A DNA stretch of 64,000 nt from Chaunax sp. Z400 (GCA_037577475.1 CM075189.1:34138050-34202049); one strand, 5' to 3'. Positions 45,905-60,458 are shown, counted from the stretch's first letter. A program made the numbers and translations. Notes: generated by a model from the letters alone, not told the origin.

Positions 45905-47840
45905 ATTATGTGGAGGATTGTTGGGCCTTGGCGGAGGTTTGCGCTCTCCGAGCGCTCTTGTTTTATAACGTTTTGCTGCTTTGTTTTTCTCCTCTGCCCA
46001 ATGTTGTTTTGGAGATTTGATTCTTTTGTGGATGTTTTAATTGTAATACTGCCAGGGGACTGCAGATCAGTTAGCATCAGGCTAGCTCTAGTTAAATGCA
46101 TCCAACAGTAACATTTATATTTAATATTGTACATGCTCCGTCACAAACAAACAAACAATAAATAAATAAATAAGTTCACAGTCTGAGCAGCACTCCTCAC
46201 GACGAATAACCGGAGCCTCATGAGGAATGTGTTTTAATTTGAACATACATCCCACAGTGCAGAAACCAATCACAAACTTTAAAGAAAGTCTACACACACA
46301 CACACACACACACACACAATAGCAAACAGTGTGTTTCTAGGAACTGGATGTAACAGGTGTTGTGTGTTTGATTATCCATCCTTCCAGCACATGGCGCAAC
46401 AAAGCTCATCTGGCTCTACTCCAGCTCCAGTTTGTGTGTGTGCGTGTGTGTGTCTGTGTGTGTGTGTGTATGTGTGTGCGTGTGTTATTGTAGCTGCAGA
46501 ATTGATCCATGAATCAATCAGCTTTGCGCTCATGCAGTCTTGCAGTGTACTGTTCATGCTCTGCTTTGACAAATTACAAGCTGACAATTCCAGAGAGGAG
46601 TGAGAAAACAGAGACACATGCGCTGTTACAAACCACCTTGGGAAATGTTAACTTTGCAATCTGCTGTGTGTTTGTGGGTTGTTAGCGGTCGCGTTTAATT
46701 TCTGTCAGCATCACCGAGCCTCTCTCTTGAATGGCTTTACTGTCTGTTCACGTCTCAGACAAGCAGTTAATACACAACATGCAGTCAACAAAAATACAAA
46801 CACAGCACTTTAGGTTTTGTTTCCATTTTTCACAGGTTGAAGTAAAAGACTTTTCTTTTCATGCATACAAAAGACTGATTCCTCTCAGAGTTTAAGAAGA
46901 GTTTTGTTGAAATCAGTGCATAGGAGCAGGTATCCTGCAGAGATGATGCATCCACCTGGCAGATGTGCTCACTCACAATAACAGGCCACTGTCAAATGTG
47001 TGGAAATAACATGACTGGGATTGGCCTTTTCACAGAGAGACCAAATAAATACTGAGGATGACATCAGTATATGACATATGCTCCACTGCATGCTGTGGCA
47101 CAGTATAAACATGTACATAGGACACACTGAATCAGGTTCTGGGGCTCCTCCCTCCCCTTGTCAATAGAGTAGATGTAATTTCCTGTATTCTGGTGCCTTT
47201 TAACAGGTGGTGTCTTACTTTGAAAAAAGCACAGGTATATTTTATATACTTTTCCATCCAGAGGCAGTTGTTTGCCTCACATCACATGTTTGATGATATT
47301 AAAAAGCTAAAGTGCAGAGATGGATTTGAGCCATCTTTAATAATGATAATAATGATAATAATAATAATCATTGTCTATTTAAACTGTGCAGTAAAGCATA
47401 AAGAACAACCGTAGACAATTTGTCTCAATGCATTCTCCAATACATTTGCATGATTATCTTTACAATTTGGCCAATTTGGCTACCCTGTGGTTGTACATTT
47501 TTCATTAAATAATATACATTTTGTTTTGTTTTTTGTCAGTTCCATTTGTATGTGTGTATGTATGCATGAATGTTTCAAGGGACCGCCTTGGAGACGAGAT
47601 CTCAAGGGGCCTTTTACAATAAATAAATATGACAAAAAAATGACATTAGTGTTCAGATCATTTCTACTATGGAGGATCACTGAGGTCTCAGGGCTGAACC
47701 ATGTTGTTAACCACATATCTTGGTGGCTTTGTCTGCACACATTCATATTAGAGGACAACCTTTATTGATAAACAGCATCAATATAACAACCATGTGCCAT
47801 CGTCCAAGAAAAACAGTCAAATCCATCCAGTTAGCTTTGT
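45905..47840. other. No gene recognised; small simple repeats
   Basis: 45926-45937 is a lone CCTTGGCGGAGG end as at 38951. Simple repeats: ACAA/ATAA tetramers 46143-46172, (CA)n 46290-46318, TG with CG variants 46433-46486, and ATA/ATG runs 47340-47368. No exon supported. Confidence 0.5.
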
Positions 47841-47854
47841 GGCACAGGCCCCTC

Positions 47855-48095
47855 ATATATACCTCATATATACCTCATATATATATAATTCATATATAAA
47901 ACTCATATATAGCTCATATACAGTACACCTCATATATACCTCATACATACCTCATATTTACCTCATATATACCTCATACATAGCTCATATTTACCTCATA
48001 TATACTTCATATATATACCTCATATATACCTCATATATACCTCATAAATATATACCTTATTTATAACTCATATATACCTCATATATACCTCATTG
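47855..48095 (+). repeat. 12-bp minisatellite CTCATATATACC
   Basis: About 20 units of CTCATATATACC and variants (CTCATACATACC, CTCATATTTACC, CTCATATATAGC). The unit is also a multiple of three, so it stays open as a YLIYTSYI-type reading of 90 codons. I regard that as incidental. Confidence 0.9.
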
Positions 48096-48184
48096 GTGAA
48101 CATACATTTCAAATAGCAACTAACTTAAAGTCTATCACATGGAACTCAAACATCCAATCAAATATCATCATACTATAATTTGAG

Positions 48185-48680
48185 GAATCTCTGTCTGTAA
48201 ATCTCCTGTTGTTCATCTGATCTAATTCAAACTTGCCATGTGAGTTGCTGGAGGCTCAGGGAAAGGATTTCCTTGAAATTGGTGTAATTTCGTTATGCGA
48301 CACGCTCAGTATTAATTATGTCGAATAAACAGGCAAACAGCGCTCTGTGCAGCTTCAGGGCTCTGCTGAAACAGAGCAATACCACCAGAAATGGTGGAGG
48401 CAGTGTAACTACAATTCAAGCAAGGCAGGAAGGATGTGTTTGGGAACAACAAAGAAAAATGTGAACAAAAGTCTCGTCTCAGTCCTCATGCAGTAGATCT
48501 TCACCTCCACTTTTGCTGCTTTGTATTTACCAGATACATCATCACAACCTCCTCTACTGTCATTATATTTGTTGTTGATGAAACTTTTGACGTTTCTCTG
48601 CCACATTGTTTGACACGGACGTCTCTGTTTTTGTACATTAAATGGAGGATAAATGAGCCTTTACTTTTAGCACATTTAGA
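48185..48680 (-). repeat. Dispersed repeat E, copy 2 (inverted)
   Basis: Inverted relative of 43770-44225, nearly collinear over more than 400 bp with small indels and a TCTTCACCTCCAC insertion. GTTATGCGACACGCTCAGTA and AGCGCTCTGTGCAGCTTCAG mark the match. Separation from copy 1 is about 4 kb. Confidence 0.65.
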
Positions 48681-49199
48681 ATGGAAACTGCACGAGTTGG
48701 AATGAATGTGACACAATTAATCAGCAGAAATGACTTATGGATTTATGCTTATTTAGATGAAATGGAACCGAGGCATCATTTCCTTTGTGTTGCTGCCATC
48801 ACGTCTGCAGCGGAGCTCAGTACAGACTCCTTTCATGAGATGAAAGACAGCTGTGTGATGGATGAAGATGAAGATGCTTCATTTAGTGACTGTGTGATGA
48901 TGATGGAAGATGTCTGGCTTTGTATTGATGTTATGACTGAGCAGCTGTTGTTCCATCATCTAGGAATATGGGGACATAAAGGTGCATGTGGTGCTAGGAG
49001 TCAGTCAAGGGTGTGATTTCCAGTGCCGACGGGGAAGGGCATTTCCCCATCACTTTTCAAAATCCTAATTTTGCCACCCTTTATATTTCAGGTTAATTTG
49101 CTCACTGAAGAGTCTCTGAGCATAAAAATGTTGTTTAGTCACCTTCAATTATTTCCATGTGCTCAAAGCAATGAGATTAATGAGTGAGTCTAAATAAAA

Positions 49200-49565
49200 G
49201 CTGCTTCACATTATCACCTCTGCCCAGGAGCTTATGTTGCACCAGTGATCCAGCTGCTGTATCTGATCCCTGATCATTTCAGTTACTGAATGATCTGTAA
49301 TGGAGAGATGAACTACTGGATGGATTTCCATGAAACTTCATTGCAGGATGGGGTCTGGCTCGGAAGGAATTCAATTTTGGAGTGCAGATCCAGGAATATA
49401 ACTTCCCTTGACATTGTGGGGGAAAGGTGTTTTCCAACAATTTCCTTAATTAAGTAAAACTGCTGAATTGATTTTCATAAAATGTTGTGGAGGGGTCGGG
49501 CTGAGGCCGAGCAAGCTAAACAGACGTGTGGACAGGAGGACTGTTCGACTTTGGCGGAGGTAAGC
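49200..49565 (+). repeat. Dispersed repeat, family D copy
   Basis: TCACCTCTGCCCAGGAGCTT, then TGGATTTCCATGAAACTTCA, TTCAATTTTGGAGTGCAGAT, ATGTTGTGGAGGGGTC and the end CTTTGGCGGAGG at about 49551 give nearly the whole family D order. Confidence 0.55.
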
Positions 49566-49849
49566 GCTCCACTGAATGCCGTTTCCCACACAAACTCGGA
49601 AAGCCTACATGCTGGTTGCTCTTACATCAGTGATCGTGAAGTGCTTCAAGAGACTTGTGATGAATTACACCACAAGGCCTGCATTCAGATCTGATCCAAC
49701 ACCAGTGCCTGCCTACAAGGCAGATCCAATGAGGAATCAGTTTTTCATTTACACTCTCCCTCACCTGGAAAGTCCTAGTATTTACATGAGGAAGCTGTTG
49801 TGTGTTGATTTTACCTTTACGTCGACATCGATACAAAAGCAGGAGGGCA

Positions 49850-50090
49850 GTGAAGAGTCAAAAGTTTCAACAACATATATGGTGACAGTCGGAGGAGGTT
49901 GTGTTAATGTACCTAGTGAATACAAAGCAGTAACAGCAGAGGTAACGATACTCGCTGGTGGTCTGTGAGGTCATCAGGTTCATCGAGGACAGACAGATTT
50001 TTTCCTCGTTGTTTTTTCTGTACTTATTTGTCGTGCCTTGCTTGAATTGCAGCGACACTACCCTCAACCATTTCCCATGTCCAGCTTGCA
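49850..50090 (+). repeat. Dispersed repeat E, copy 3 (partial)
   Basis: AGTTTCAACAACATATATGG, GAATACAAAGCAGTAACAGC and TGCCTTGCTTGAATTGCAGC align with 43850-44020 in the same orientation, but more diverged and ending before the conserved CTCCAGCAACTC part. Confidence 0.55.
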
Positions 50091-50339
50091 TTTAATGTTG
50101 GCTAACTATGGAGTAGGTTTATGTTTTTAGTTTGCATGATAATACTTGAGTAAAGATAGTATTACAGAATACAAGTAAACACATATATTACTCTCTGTAA
50201 GAGGACCCAGACACATGGGATCATAGCTGTGTCTATTCCATTTGTGCATATATGTTTATATTTGTAGTAGCATACAGTAGACCTATAAAGAGTCTGTTAG
50301 TCATTTTGAAAAGTATTTAAATTCAGCCACATACATGCA

Positions 50340-50631
50340 GTCCACTCACACACACACACACACACACACATAGACATACATACAAATCAGTCAGCATGTA
50401 ATCAGTCTGACACTTTTGACAGCCTCACTGGAATACAAACTGGATAAATAATCATTTGCAGCATGTTGTGTGGGTGTGTGTGTGCGTGTGTGTGTCAATC
50501 AATGAAGCCTTAGGGACTTTATATTATGGTGGGATTTCTCTCTGCCTCTCCTAGTGTCACTCTACATTAGGGACCCTTGTCACTATCTGTCTCTCGCCCT
50601 CTCTCTCTCTCTCTCTCTGTCTCTTTTGCGT

Positions 50632-50670
<39 letters not shown>
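50340..50670. repeat. Cluster of short CA, TG and TC microsatellites
   Basis: (CA)n 50346-50371, TG with a CG variant 50467-50494, (TC)n 50598-50618 and (CA)n 50634-50667. No gene in the cluster. Confidence 0.9.
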
Positions 50671-50672
<2 letters not shown>

Positions 50673-51469
50673 CATAACTACCTGCTACCAGCTGCTAGTC
50701 GCTGCTCTGATCTGACCTGAACTATTCTTAACCACATCATGTGGTAAAGTCAACATAAGCTGTGTGATATATCAACATTTTAAATGAGCAGTCACAGGGT
50801 AGCAGTCTTCTTAACTCTATATCATGTCTAGTATTTCACTGACCTGTGGCTCTGTTTTCATGGTTTCCTAATAGCTTAAACAAGAATGTGTTATTATTAG
50901 GCGGTGCAGACCCTTTGTGGTATGAATGTATATACATTATAATACTGCTTTGGACAGGATACTGAGTATACGGCATCATTACCACAGCAATCCTGCAGGG
51001 GAGCTGCAATCCAGCAAAATGCTGGACTTTTCTCAATATACTGCAGATTTGTGCGGCATGATGACATCATTAAAAGTCTATCAATCAGCAGATCAGTTAA
51101 CGGAGAGAAAGCACATTACGGAGTGTTTAATGCTCTGAGGAATTTCCATTTTGTGTGTGTGTTTGATAAAATGTGGAACAGTTATTGTCTCCGTCTTTCT
51201 CTGAAGGCTCATTACCTTCAATTAGGCCGCAATGCATTAGGAAAATAGCATTAAACACTGAAATCTGTGTGAGACTGTTTTTTTATAGTTTGTTTTACAA
51301 AACTCACACATATGAGACTGTTTTAGATCCAAAAGGTTAAAGATATGTCAATAATATAACAGTAGAAAACAGAGAGACAGTCTGAGAAGTATTTAGCAGA
51401 AGAGTAGTCATCAAGTAGCAGTAATATCTCCAGTAATCCTTCAATTATAATCCTTTAAATTCTACATTT

Positions 51470-52720
51470 AGGCCCTATTTTGTACAATCAGAATGATCTT
51501 AAGTGCATAGCTTATTTAGAGCATGTCTAACTCCCTTTTGCAAGTTCAAGGGTACATAATCTGGGCACAGAGTATGGCACAAGGCCCAATGTAGTTGTAT
51601 TTAGTCATATTATTAGGTCATAGCTTGAACTCAGTAAGACAACTCATGATTCAAAACCATTATTATTACAGGAGCAGAAGATATTTGGAGTTTGGTGTTC
51701 AGGCTCCAACGTCATCACTCCCTGCATATATGTTTATATAGATACAGTGTATTGGGGAGTGATGAGAAACCCTTTTTAATCCCCTAAGCAGAGCCTACAG
51801 GTGGATGCTGGGGTGGTGGTGGGGCTGAAAGTGCAGCAGCAATACGTTAAATAGACAGCCAAATTGAGGTGGGGGGTGATTGAGGACAATGAGGCATGTC
51901 ATGTCATGTGCATATGTGTGTTTGCAGCGGTGCAGCTCGAGTCGTCTGCCTGAACAAAGCTCACAAGCTTTGCTCCATTTAAATCAATCTGACTGTCATC
52001 TTCCATTCCCTTTCCTTTGCAGGTGTGTCTGCACCTTGTGCATCGCTGTTTAAACTGCAGCACATGTTTTTTTTTAGGGATGTGGTCTTTCATCTGTGGA
52101 TCGTATACCACTGCAGTCGTCCAATCCCCTGTTCCATGCATGTTTGTTCAGGTTCATGCAGTGAGATTGTTTGGAGTAAAGCACCTGATAAATACTGAGA
52201 CACATGTAGAGCTGCAGTGACATGTCAGTACACAAGTCTCCAAATTGGACTAAACAATTTGTTCAGGTGGTTGGCGGGTGAATGAAACTGTACGTGTGGA
52301 TTCAGATGACCCATGCATCACTAGTATACGCCCATTGTGAACTGGTCTATGCACGATTTACTATCTGATGCACCTTTTCATTAACAGTCAAAACACTGCA
52401 TCACTGACTTTAGACCAGGATTTTCACGTTCAATGCAGCAATCGTTTTCTACTGCCTCAAGATACCAATGCCCCAACAATGCACCTAAGTACCCCTCATT
52501 ATAATACCAACATGCCCGTCAGTACATGGGTGGGTGCAAATACATACTGCTACTTGAAGAACGTGGGTTCTGGGCATAATATGCTAATGCCAATACAACC
52601 TAGACTAGTAAAGTTATTCAGGATCCATGGTGCATATGGGTGGGAGGAAGCGCACAGTGAAAATAGTCATACTGTATTTCTAATTTTGCAGATATTTAAA
52701 CAGATGTGCTGAATGTCTAC
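51470..52720. mobile_element. Possible decayed GGCCCTATTTT-ended element
   Basis: 51470 begins AGGCCCTATTTTGTACAATC, and 51995 has GTCATCTTCCATTCCCTTTC. Both resemble the conserved phrases of a common fish repeat that starts AGGGCCCTATTTTA. The opposite end is not found. The 114-codon open frame at 52368-52712 lies in this block, and I do not call it a gene. Confidence 0.25.
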
Positions 52721-52886
52721 ATAAAATCTTACCCCTCACATGGCTCTAAGCAGGAATAGTATCTTAACTGATGATGATATAAAATGCAGTGACTCTCCTT
52801 ACAATGGGAAATCACCCTCTAATGCTGGTGGACTTAAGAGCAGCTTAATAGACCATTAGAAGTGACAAAGTGATCATAATCTAAAG

Positions 52887-53801
52887 CAGGCATCAGCAAC
52901 TACATTTGTCCAAAGGCCAGGATGTTTCTCACCAGACAGCATGAGGGACAAAGTTGAAAAAATAAATAAATTATATATAATTTATTCATTTTTCAACATT
53001 TCCTCTTTTCCTCAGCTCCGCTCCCATTCCCAGTCACTTACTTGCCTTTGCTCTCTGCCACACAGTGTGTTTAGAAATCATGCTGCCTGGTTGTATCTAC
53101 TTTTAGGGACAAATGCCGTGGAAATACTTGCACTGTTGAGCCCTACATGATTACAAACAGCCAAGTTTGGGAAACCTACAAAATAAAAACAGAATACATT
53201 ATTAACACTACTACAAAGAATCCAAATAATTTAGAAAGGGAGTGATGCATTTTTTATTAACGTGATTGTTCAAATGTTCCCTGTGGAGTTTTGTCGATGC
53301 ACACGAGGATGTGTGTGATGCTAAATGTATTCCTGTCAATAGAAAAAAAAGAAAAAAAACCTTCAGGCTCTCAGTGAGCAAACAAAAATACACTTTGTAA
53401 AGCGATAATACAGCTGGCCAAGTGATACCCTTTTTTTCTAAATTTGCCTCACAGACAACCTTAGAGACAGCTGCCTGAGGCCAGTGTGCCGCTGGAAGCT
53501 CCAGGGGATGTCCAGCCTGGGAGCTGGGTGGTTTGATGGTATCTCAGCTGAGGAGAGAGGATGGAGCTGAAGAATAGTTTTAGTCCAAAGAACAGATGAA
53601 CTATGAATTATTGACTATTTAGCTCATTGCCAGGAGTCGGCAAGCTAATTGATGATCACTGTCAGGACAGACAGTGTCCTAGCAGACAGACATTACTCAT
53701 CCTCTGATGAGTAATGTTAGATGTGTGCATTTTGTAAATGCAGTATTGTCCTGCAGGCTGGATGTGAAGCTGTGGTATTACCTGTGGGCCACCGATCACT
53801 G
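52887..53801. mobile_element. hAT element with perfect 8-bp target duplication
   Basis: Left end CAGGCATCAGCAACTACA and right end GGCCACCGATCACTG (reverse complement CAGTGATCGGTGGCC) are imperfect inverted repeats of the Charlie-like hAT type. The 8 bases ATCTAAAG occur immediately outside both ends (52879-52886 and 53802-53809), exactly the duplication length hAT transposases make. The 915-bp interior has no transposase and carries AT-rich and poly-A stretches, so it is a non-autonomous copy. Confidence 0.8.
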
Positions 53802-53809
53802 ATCTAAAG

Positions 53810-55100
53810 GTTTGGCTTGGTGGCTCTTAAATTATGTTTACATCATTAATGCACAAATAGTTTTCACAATGCAGTGATGTGTGTCAGTGCCTCCAGGGGT
53901 CATCGTGATCCACCTGCAGTGACTGCAGACCCTGATTCAAAGAACACAATGTGTCATAGTTGTCCTGATGGATTGTGGTGCTGCGATGCTGACATTGGCT
54001 CCATAGAAGCGTCTGCTGAGCCAACTGTGACACCTAGGAGTGAATATCAGTGCACTGGTCCAGTGTGATGATTCACCTGATGTTCAATGAGTTTTTACCA
54101 CAGCCCAACCCTTTTAACTTACTGTCTACATCTGAAGTTTGAATGAGTTGCATTTGGTCTCTTCTGTTTGTGATCACCTTCTGGCAAAGTCGACTTTAAC
54201 CCAGGCGTGTGCGGTAAATCACCGATCTCCTCCTAAATCTGACCAATTAGTTTTTGTGATTAAGCTCAATCAAAGTGCTGTTTCAGGTTAAACATGTCTT
54301 TCAAAGACTACAGGGGCCAAGAGGCGTGGCAAAGGGGTGCTATCTAAAGCCTGGGATGAGAACAGGCTAAATATTGGCAGGCGTAAGGCGCATTGCAACA
54401 TTAGTTAAGTTAGTTAGTTATTAGTCACTATCCTGCCCCCCCCCTGTGTTTTCATAGAGGAACATTCTGTATGTGTTTAAAATGATCTTTCATTCTCCTC
54501 CCTCCACCATCTCTACAGCATTAAACTGTTTATCCACTAAAAAACAGTGGCCTCATTCTCTTTCATGCCACAAATAAATATGTCTCTGCACGCCTCCTTC
54601 TGCTCAGCCTGAACTCTCCCTCCGATGCTAAACACTGTGTTTATTTATACATGTTGAAGGATCATTCTGGTGTTGGGCTCCAGCCAGTTCATTACATTTG
54701 ATCAGATCATCTGCTGCAGGTCAGTGGTTTACAAATGTTAGTGATCAGAAACAGTCAGGTCCACGTCGACACGTTCCCCCCCAACGTCTGAGAAACATGA
54801 CGAGTTATTCCCCCAATAAATTATTCCAAAATAAACTATGGAATAGAAAAAGTGAGTTCATTAGAGTCTGACTCCACTTTTGAAATCATTCACACACAAA
54901 CACATCACTTTTGTATGTATCCTCCTCGGTGGCCTGAGCCGTTGCCACCATGTCCCCTTTTTGATGAAACCAAGTGATTTAATAGTTCTGACACCAAACT
55001 GAAAGAAAAAAAATCTACATCCATGTTCCTGACAGAAACAACAGTAAGTAGGTCTGACAGAATCAACGGCGTCAGCAGGAAACTGATCATTAAAAGCAGC
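53810..55100. other. No gene recognised
   Basis: No exon or repeat border is supported. A TTAGTTAAGTTAGTTAGTTA run lies near 54401. Confidence 0.45.
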
Positions 55101-55112
55101 ATCTTCCTGCTG

Positions 55113-56455
<1,343 letters not shown>

Positions 56456-56519
56456 TTCTGAATGTGAATGCTTTTTTGGGGGGGGATTTGCTCCCCCTGG
56501 TCTTTGATGAAAGCTGATG

Positions 56520-57825
56520 TCCGTTCCCACATTATTCACTCCAGAGAGCCTTCAGTTTGTGAGTCATGTTGAGGTTTTAGCTCACTTTTATTCGTGTGTC
56601 TGAATGTGAGTGACAAGCAGACACACCTGAGATGCTTTAAAACCCTTCATGGTCACATAATGACTCATTTGTCTGCTGTGAAATACCTAATTCTGACTGA
56701 GCCTTTGTACAAAGCTAGATTAGCCTCTACAACACTTCATATAAAGCAAGGACATCTTTCATATGTGCGAACATTTATTAAGTGATTTAAGTTGTTAACC
56801 AGGCATTCTATAACAAGAATGCATCATTCTGAACTAGCATCTTCCTATGTGAGGGTATTTTACCAATACTCGCATTCAGGCTATAAGATGACACGTTGGT
56901 TTCTGCTATGTTTCATGCTGCATAACAGAAACCCAGCAGTAAAGACTGCAAAAGATCAGAACAGCAAAGTGGAATGGAATGAAATGATCCAAATGAGTTC
57001 CAGTTTAGTGGAGTATTTGTAAATGAGCAGCAGACATGAAGCTGCAGAGGTCAGTCTGCGGCTGCTGCTTGTATGAATGTTCAGTCTTTCCTCCCATAAT
57101 TGGTGCCTCTGAACAGAAACGCCTTAAGATGCATATTGAATGAGGACAGACATGTAATTTGCAACAGCGGTGCTTTTCCTCATTTCACAGGCGCCAAACC
57201 TTTGTGTAGCTCCTCAACATATAAGAATGGAGGAAATGAACATTAAAAAAAAGAGCCACAAATCCTCAGTGACTTATATTTGTGACAATTTATGAATAAT
57301 ACATCATCACTTATTGGGGTGTGGCTAACGATACACAGTAAGCAGCGATGTTTGGTGTGATTTACTGTTGGTTTAAAGCCCTTATATACCTCATATTCAG
57401 GGCTGCATGATATATCATATCAGCATTGACATCACAATCTGCAATAGTCACATTGGAGGATGTGAGATGTGAAATAAAACAAATTACATCAAATGTCATG
57501 CTGTGACTTTTTAGCTGCTTGGTACATCAGGAAAAGTCCTGGTTCTCAATTTCATGATTGATCTCTAAGAGAAGTCTGTCTTATGAAACGTAGTTTACTC
57601 TGATTTCAGGCCTCCTGGATTGTGAGTGACATGCAGACTCTGCATGCACAGCGTGTGTCTCAGAGTCACCAGTGTGGTTTGAGCAGCTTTATCCTCTACT
57701 GCAGCCAGCTGGTGTCTCTGGAACCTGTGTCTGGAGGAGGAGCCATCTGGTCAATCTGGGTATTTCTCAGTCATAGTTTTGGTTTTGGTTATTTCTTTGT
57801 GTTCAAACAATGCATTTCAAGTCAT
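56520..57825. other. No gene recognised
   Basis: No coding support. GGCCTCCTGGATTGTGAGTG at 57610 is donor-like but has no exon character upstream. Confidence 0.45.
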
Positions 57826-57829
57826 GTGG

Positions 57830-58000
57830 TGAAAACTCCAGCGTTTTCAGCACCTTTGGTTTATTTGTCCGTCTGATTACACCAAAACCACCTGATGGAT
57901 TTTTATGAAACTTGGTTGGAGGGTCGAACATATGATGGGAAGGACACATTAAATTTTGGAGTGGATCCAGATAGTCGAGTGAAGGATTTTTTTCTCCTTT
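57830..58000 (+). repeat. Dispersed repeat, family D copy
   Basis: TTTATTTGTCCGTCTGATTA, GATGGATTTTTATGAAACTTG, GGGTCGAACATATGATGGGA and AAATTTTGGAGTGGATCCAG follow the family D order. Confidence 0.55.
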
Positions 58001-58009
58001 TTTGAACAT

Positions 58010-59995
58010 TGCATATATGGCTTTTTCTATTTAACTGGTTTTATCAGGTACATATTAAGTACTTGGCAGATTCCCATGAAACTGGTGGAAGAGTGGGGCA
58101 CGTGTCATCGGATAAACCTACTAATAACATTTAGCTTTTCACATTAACATTCAAATATGCAGTTTTGTGACAGTTCTAACTTCATGCTCATGTTCAGTTG
58201 GCACACAATGTGCCGGTAATTAATATCGTTAGTCCAAGTCCAGGTTTAATTTCATGGGTTTGAGCTCCCCCTGGTGGTCGTTTTTGAAGATACGTAAGGT
58301 TTATTGCATCAGACTCAAATGTTGTTTTTTTTATTTTAATTTTTCAATTTATTTTATTTTATTTTAATTTTCTATTCTATTTTTTTTATTTTCATCAGCC
58401 TCCAATGTCAGTAGCTGCATGAGTGGAGCTCCTGAGCAGTCCAGCATTTTCTCTTGGTGAAGTTTGGAGAATATATGCCGTTGAGGATTACATAGTTTAA
58501 TTTGTTGTGAGATTTTAAAATGTTTAACAGAGCTAATATCCTATTTAGGCATATGCTCAGGTTCATTTTGAGTTGAATTGTTTTTTCTACCTGGAAACAC
58601 CATATTTCATCATTTTAATATCATATCATGGAGAAATAATCATTTACCTTTGTGCATAAATATGTACCTGTCATGTATCTGCAATACACAATGGAAAAAA
58701 TAACCACATGGACAACTAATTGTAATCAGATTTATTTTCTTTCCATATTGATTCAGTTTCACAAACAGAAGGATTCAAAGTGTAACAATAAGGACAATAA
58801 GACAATAACAATCATCTTACATCTTTATTGAATCCACTGTGTTAACAAAGTGACAGAATACACATTGTTTTTATCTGTATAAATGTACATGACAATATCT
58901 GACACTCATACAAAACACGCACCTCAGGTTGGCTTTTCAAGAATCCATAAAATACATCTGGAGAAACAGATTCTTCATTCTCCTGCTGCACTCCTTCTTT
59001 TCCTCTCTCTAACTCTCCTCTTCTGACCTATATCTGTTCTGGTTCTTTCTGAGCCTGTGTTTCAACACTAAATGAAGTCATTTGGCTTTTATTTAAATGT
59101 TAATTAGATTGTCTTAAGGCAATAAACCAGTTAATGGAGTTTAATCTGGTTTTATCTTTACCAAATGAAAACATGTTCGATTTGCACAAATCATTTAAAA
59201 CCCACATTTGTAGCAAAGATGATCCCAGTAAGTTTAGACAGGCATCATTTAACACACGTGCTCTCACAATCTACACACAGGCAATAAATTATTTAAATTC
59301 ACAGGACAAGTGGATGATGGATAAGAGTATTGGATATTTTTAAGCAGAATTTAATATTCATGGCCTTAATCCTGAGTCTCTAGAATTAGATCCGGTCGCT
59401 GTAACATCTCAAAGCTGCAGAAGGCAGACCACAGTCGCAGTAAAGATAAATATTTCTGAAGGCTGCAGGAACTTCATTACCCAGAAAATTGTAGCAGAAC
59501 ATCTGTTAAATCGCCGTCATTGAACCTTAAATTTCCCAAAAGCTATTTCTTCTTTTCTGGCTGCAGTTTAAAGCTGTCTCCCTGTCTCCGTCAGTCACAT
59601 GTTCACAGGCCTGCAGCAGCAGTCAGGTGAGTCTCTAGCCAACTGCTAACACTGTGTCACAGCCCATTAAAGCACATGACTTACATTTATTCCCTGGAGA
59701 CTTACTTCAACATAAACCATAATACTGTAGCTAGAAGCCTAAAGTCTGAGGGTGCATTCACATCTAACCTGTTTGATCTGGTGTGAAACCTGCCAAACTC
59801 TGGTGCAGACTGAACAACTAAATACATATTTCACTTTCATGGCCAGAGTTAGGAGAGAAAACCACTCGGTTTGTCCATTTAATGTAGTCGGGAAGTAACG
59901 CAAAGCTAATCTCCTGTACAATGCTACTGATACAATCACATGGATCAATGCTGACACTAAGTAAAAAACATACATTCATGGGGTTCCGAACACTT
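58010..59995. other. No gene recognised; (TTTTA)n at 58320-58395
   Basis: A T-rich stretch of TTTTATTTTA units lies at 58320-58395. Elsewhere I see no exon, RNA gene or repeat border. Confidence 0.45.
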
Positions 59996-60002
59996 AAAAC
60001 CA

Positions 60003-60458
60003 CATTTCCACTGTGTAGTACCAGCTCGACTCGACTCGCCTTGGTATCAGGTACTTTTCTGCAGGTCGTTTTCCATTACAGGATAAGTTCCTCCTCAGGG
60101 TCGATGGACGCCACGTGAAACTGCTGTGGCGTAGTCTTCAACAGGACACACACCTCTGGTGATCCTCTCATCAGCTGTTTGAGACAGGAGCGTCTGCACC
60201 TCCTCAACACAGCAGCTGCAATGAAATAAAAGTTACGGTCGCTAAAGTAGCTTTGCTGTTTGAGTGTGGCGGCCATTGATTTGTGCTGTGCAGGAAACTC
60301 TGTGTGCCAGGCATTGACCAATCAGTGGTCTGTAATGTTTCATGTGACCTTTTAGTACCTGCTCCATTGTGGTTCCAAGTGAGCCTCAAAAAGTAGAACC
60401 AGGTACTTTTTACCTAGTGGAGATGTAAAACAGGCGAGTTGAGTCGAGTCGTAGCCGA
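60003..60458. mobile_element. Palindromic MITE-like element
   Basis: Left CCAGCTCGACTCGACTCGCC followed by GGTATCAGGTACTTTTCTGC is mirrored at the right by AACCAGGTACTTTTTACC and GGCGAGTTGAGTCGAGTCGT. The outermost part TTTCCACTGTGTAG faces CTAGTGGAGATG. The layout is that of a non-autonomous DNA element common in fish, with GACTCGACTCG-rich ends. No transposase or clear target duplication is seen. Confidence 0.6.

Noticed and set aside
47794..48066. YLIYTSYI tandem-repeat protein
   Set aside because: 12-bp minisatellite kept open by its period; no start context, splice sites or conservation evidence.
52368..52712. A 114-codon open frame
   Set aside because: Lies in probable decayed repeat sequence and has no recognisable protein features.
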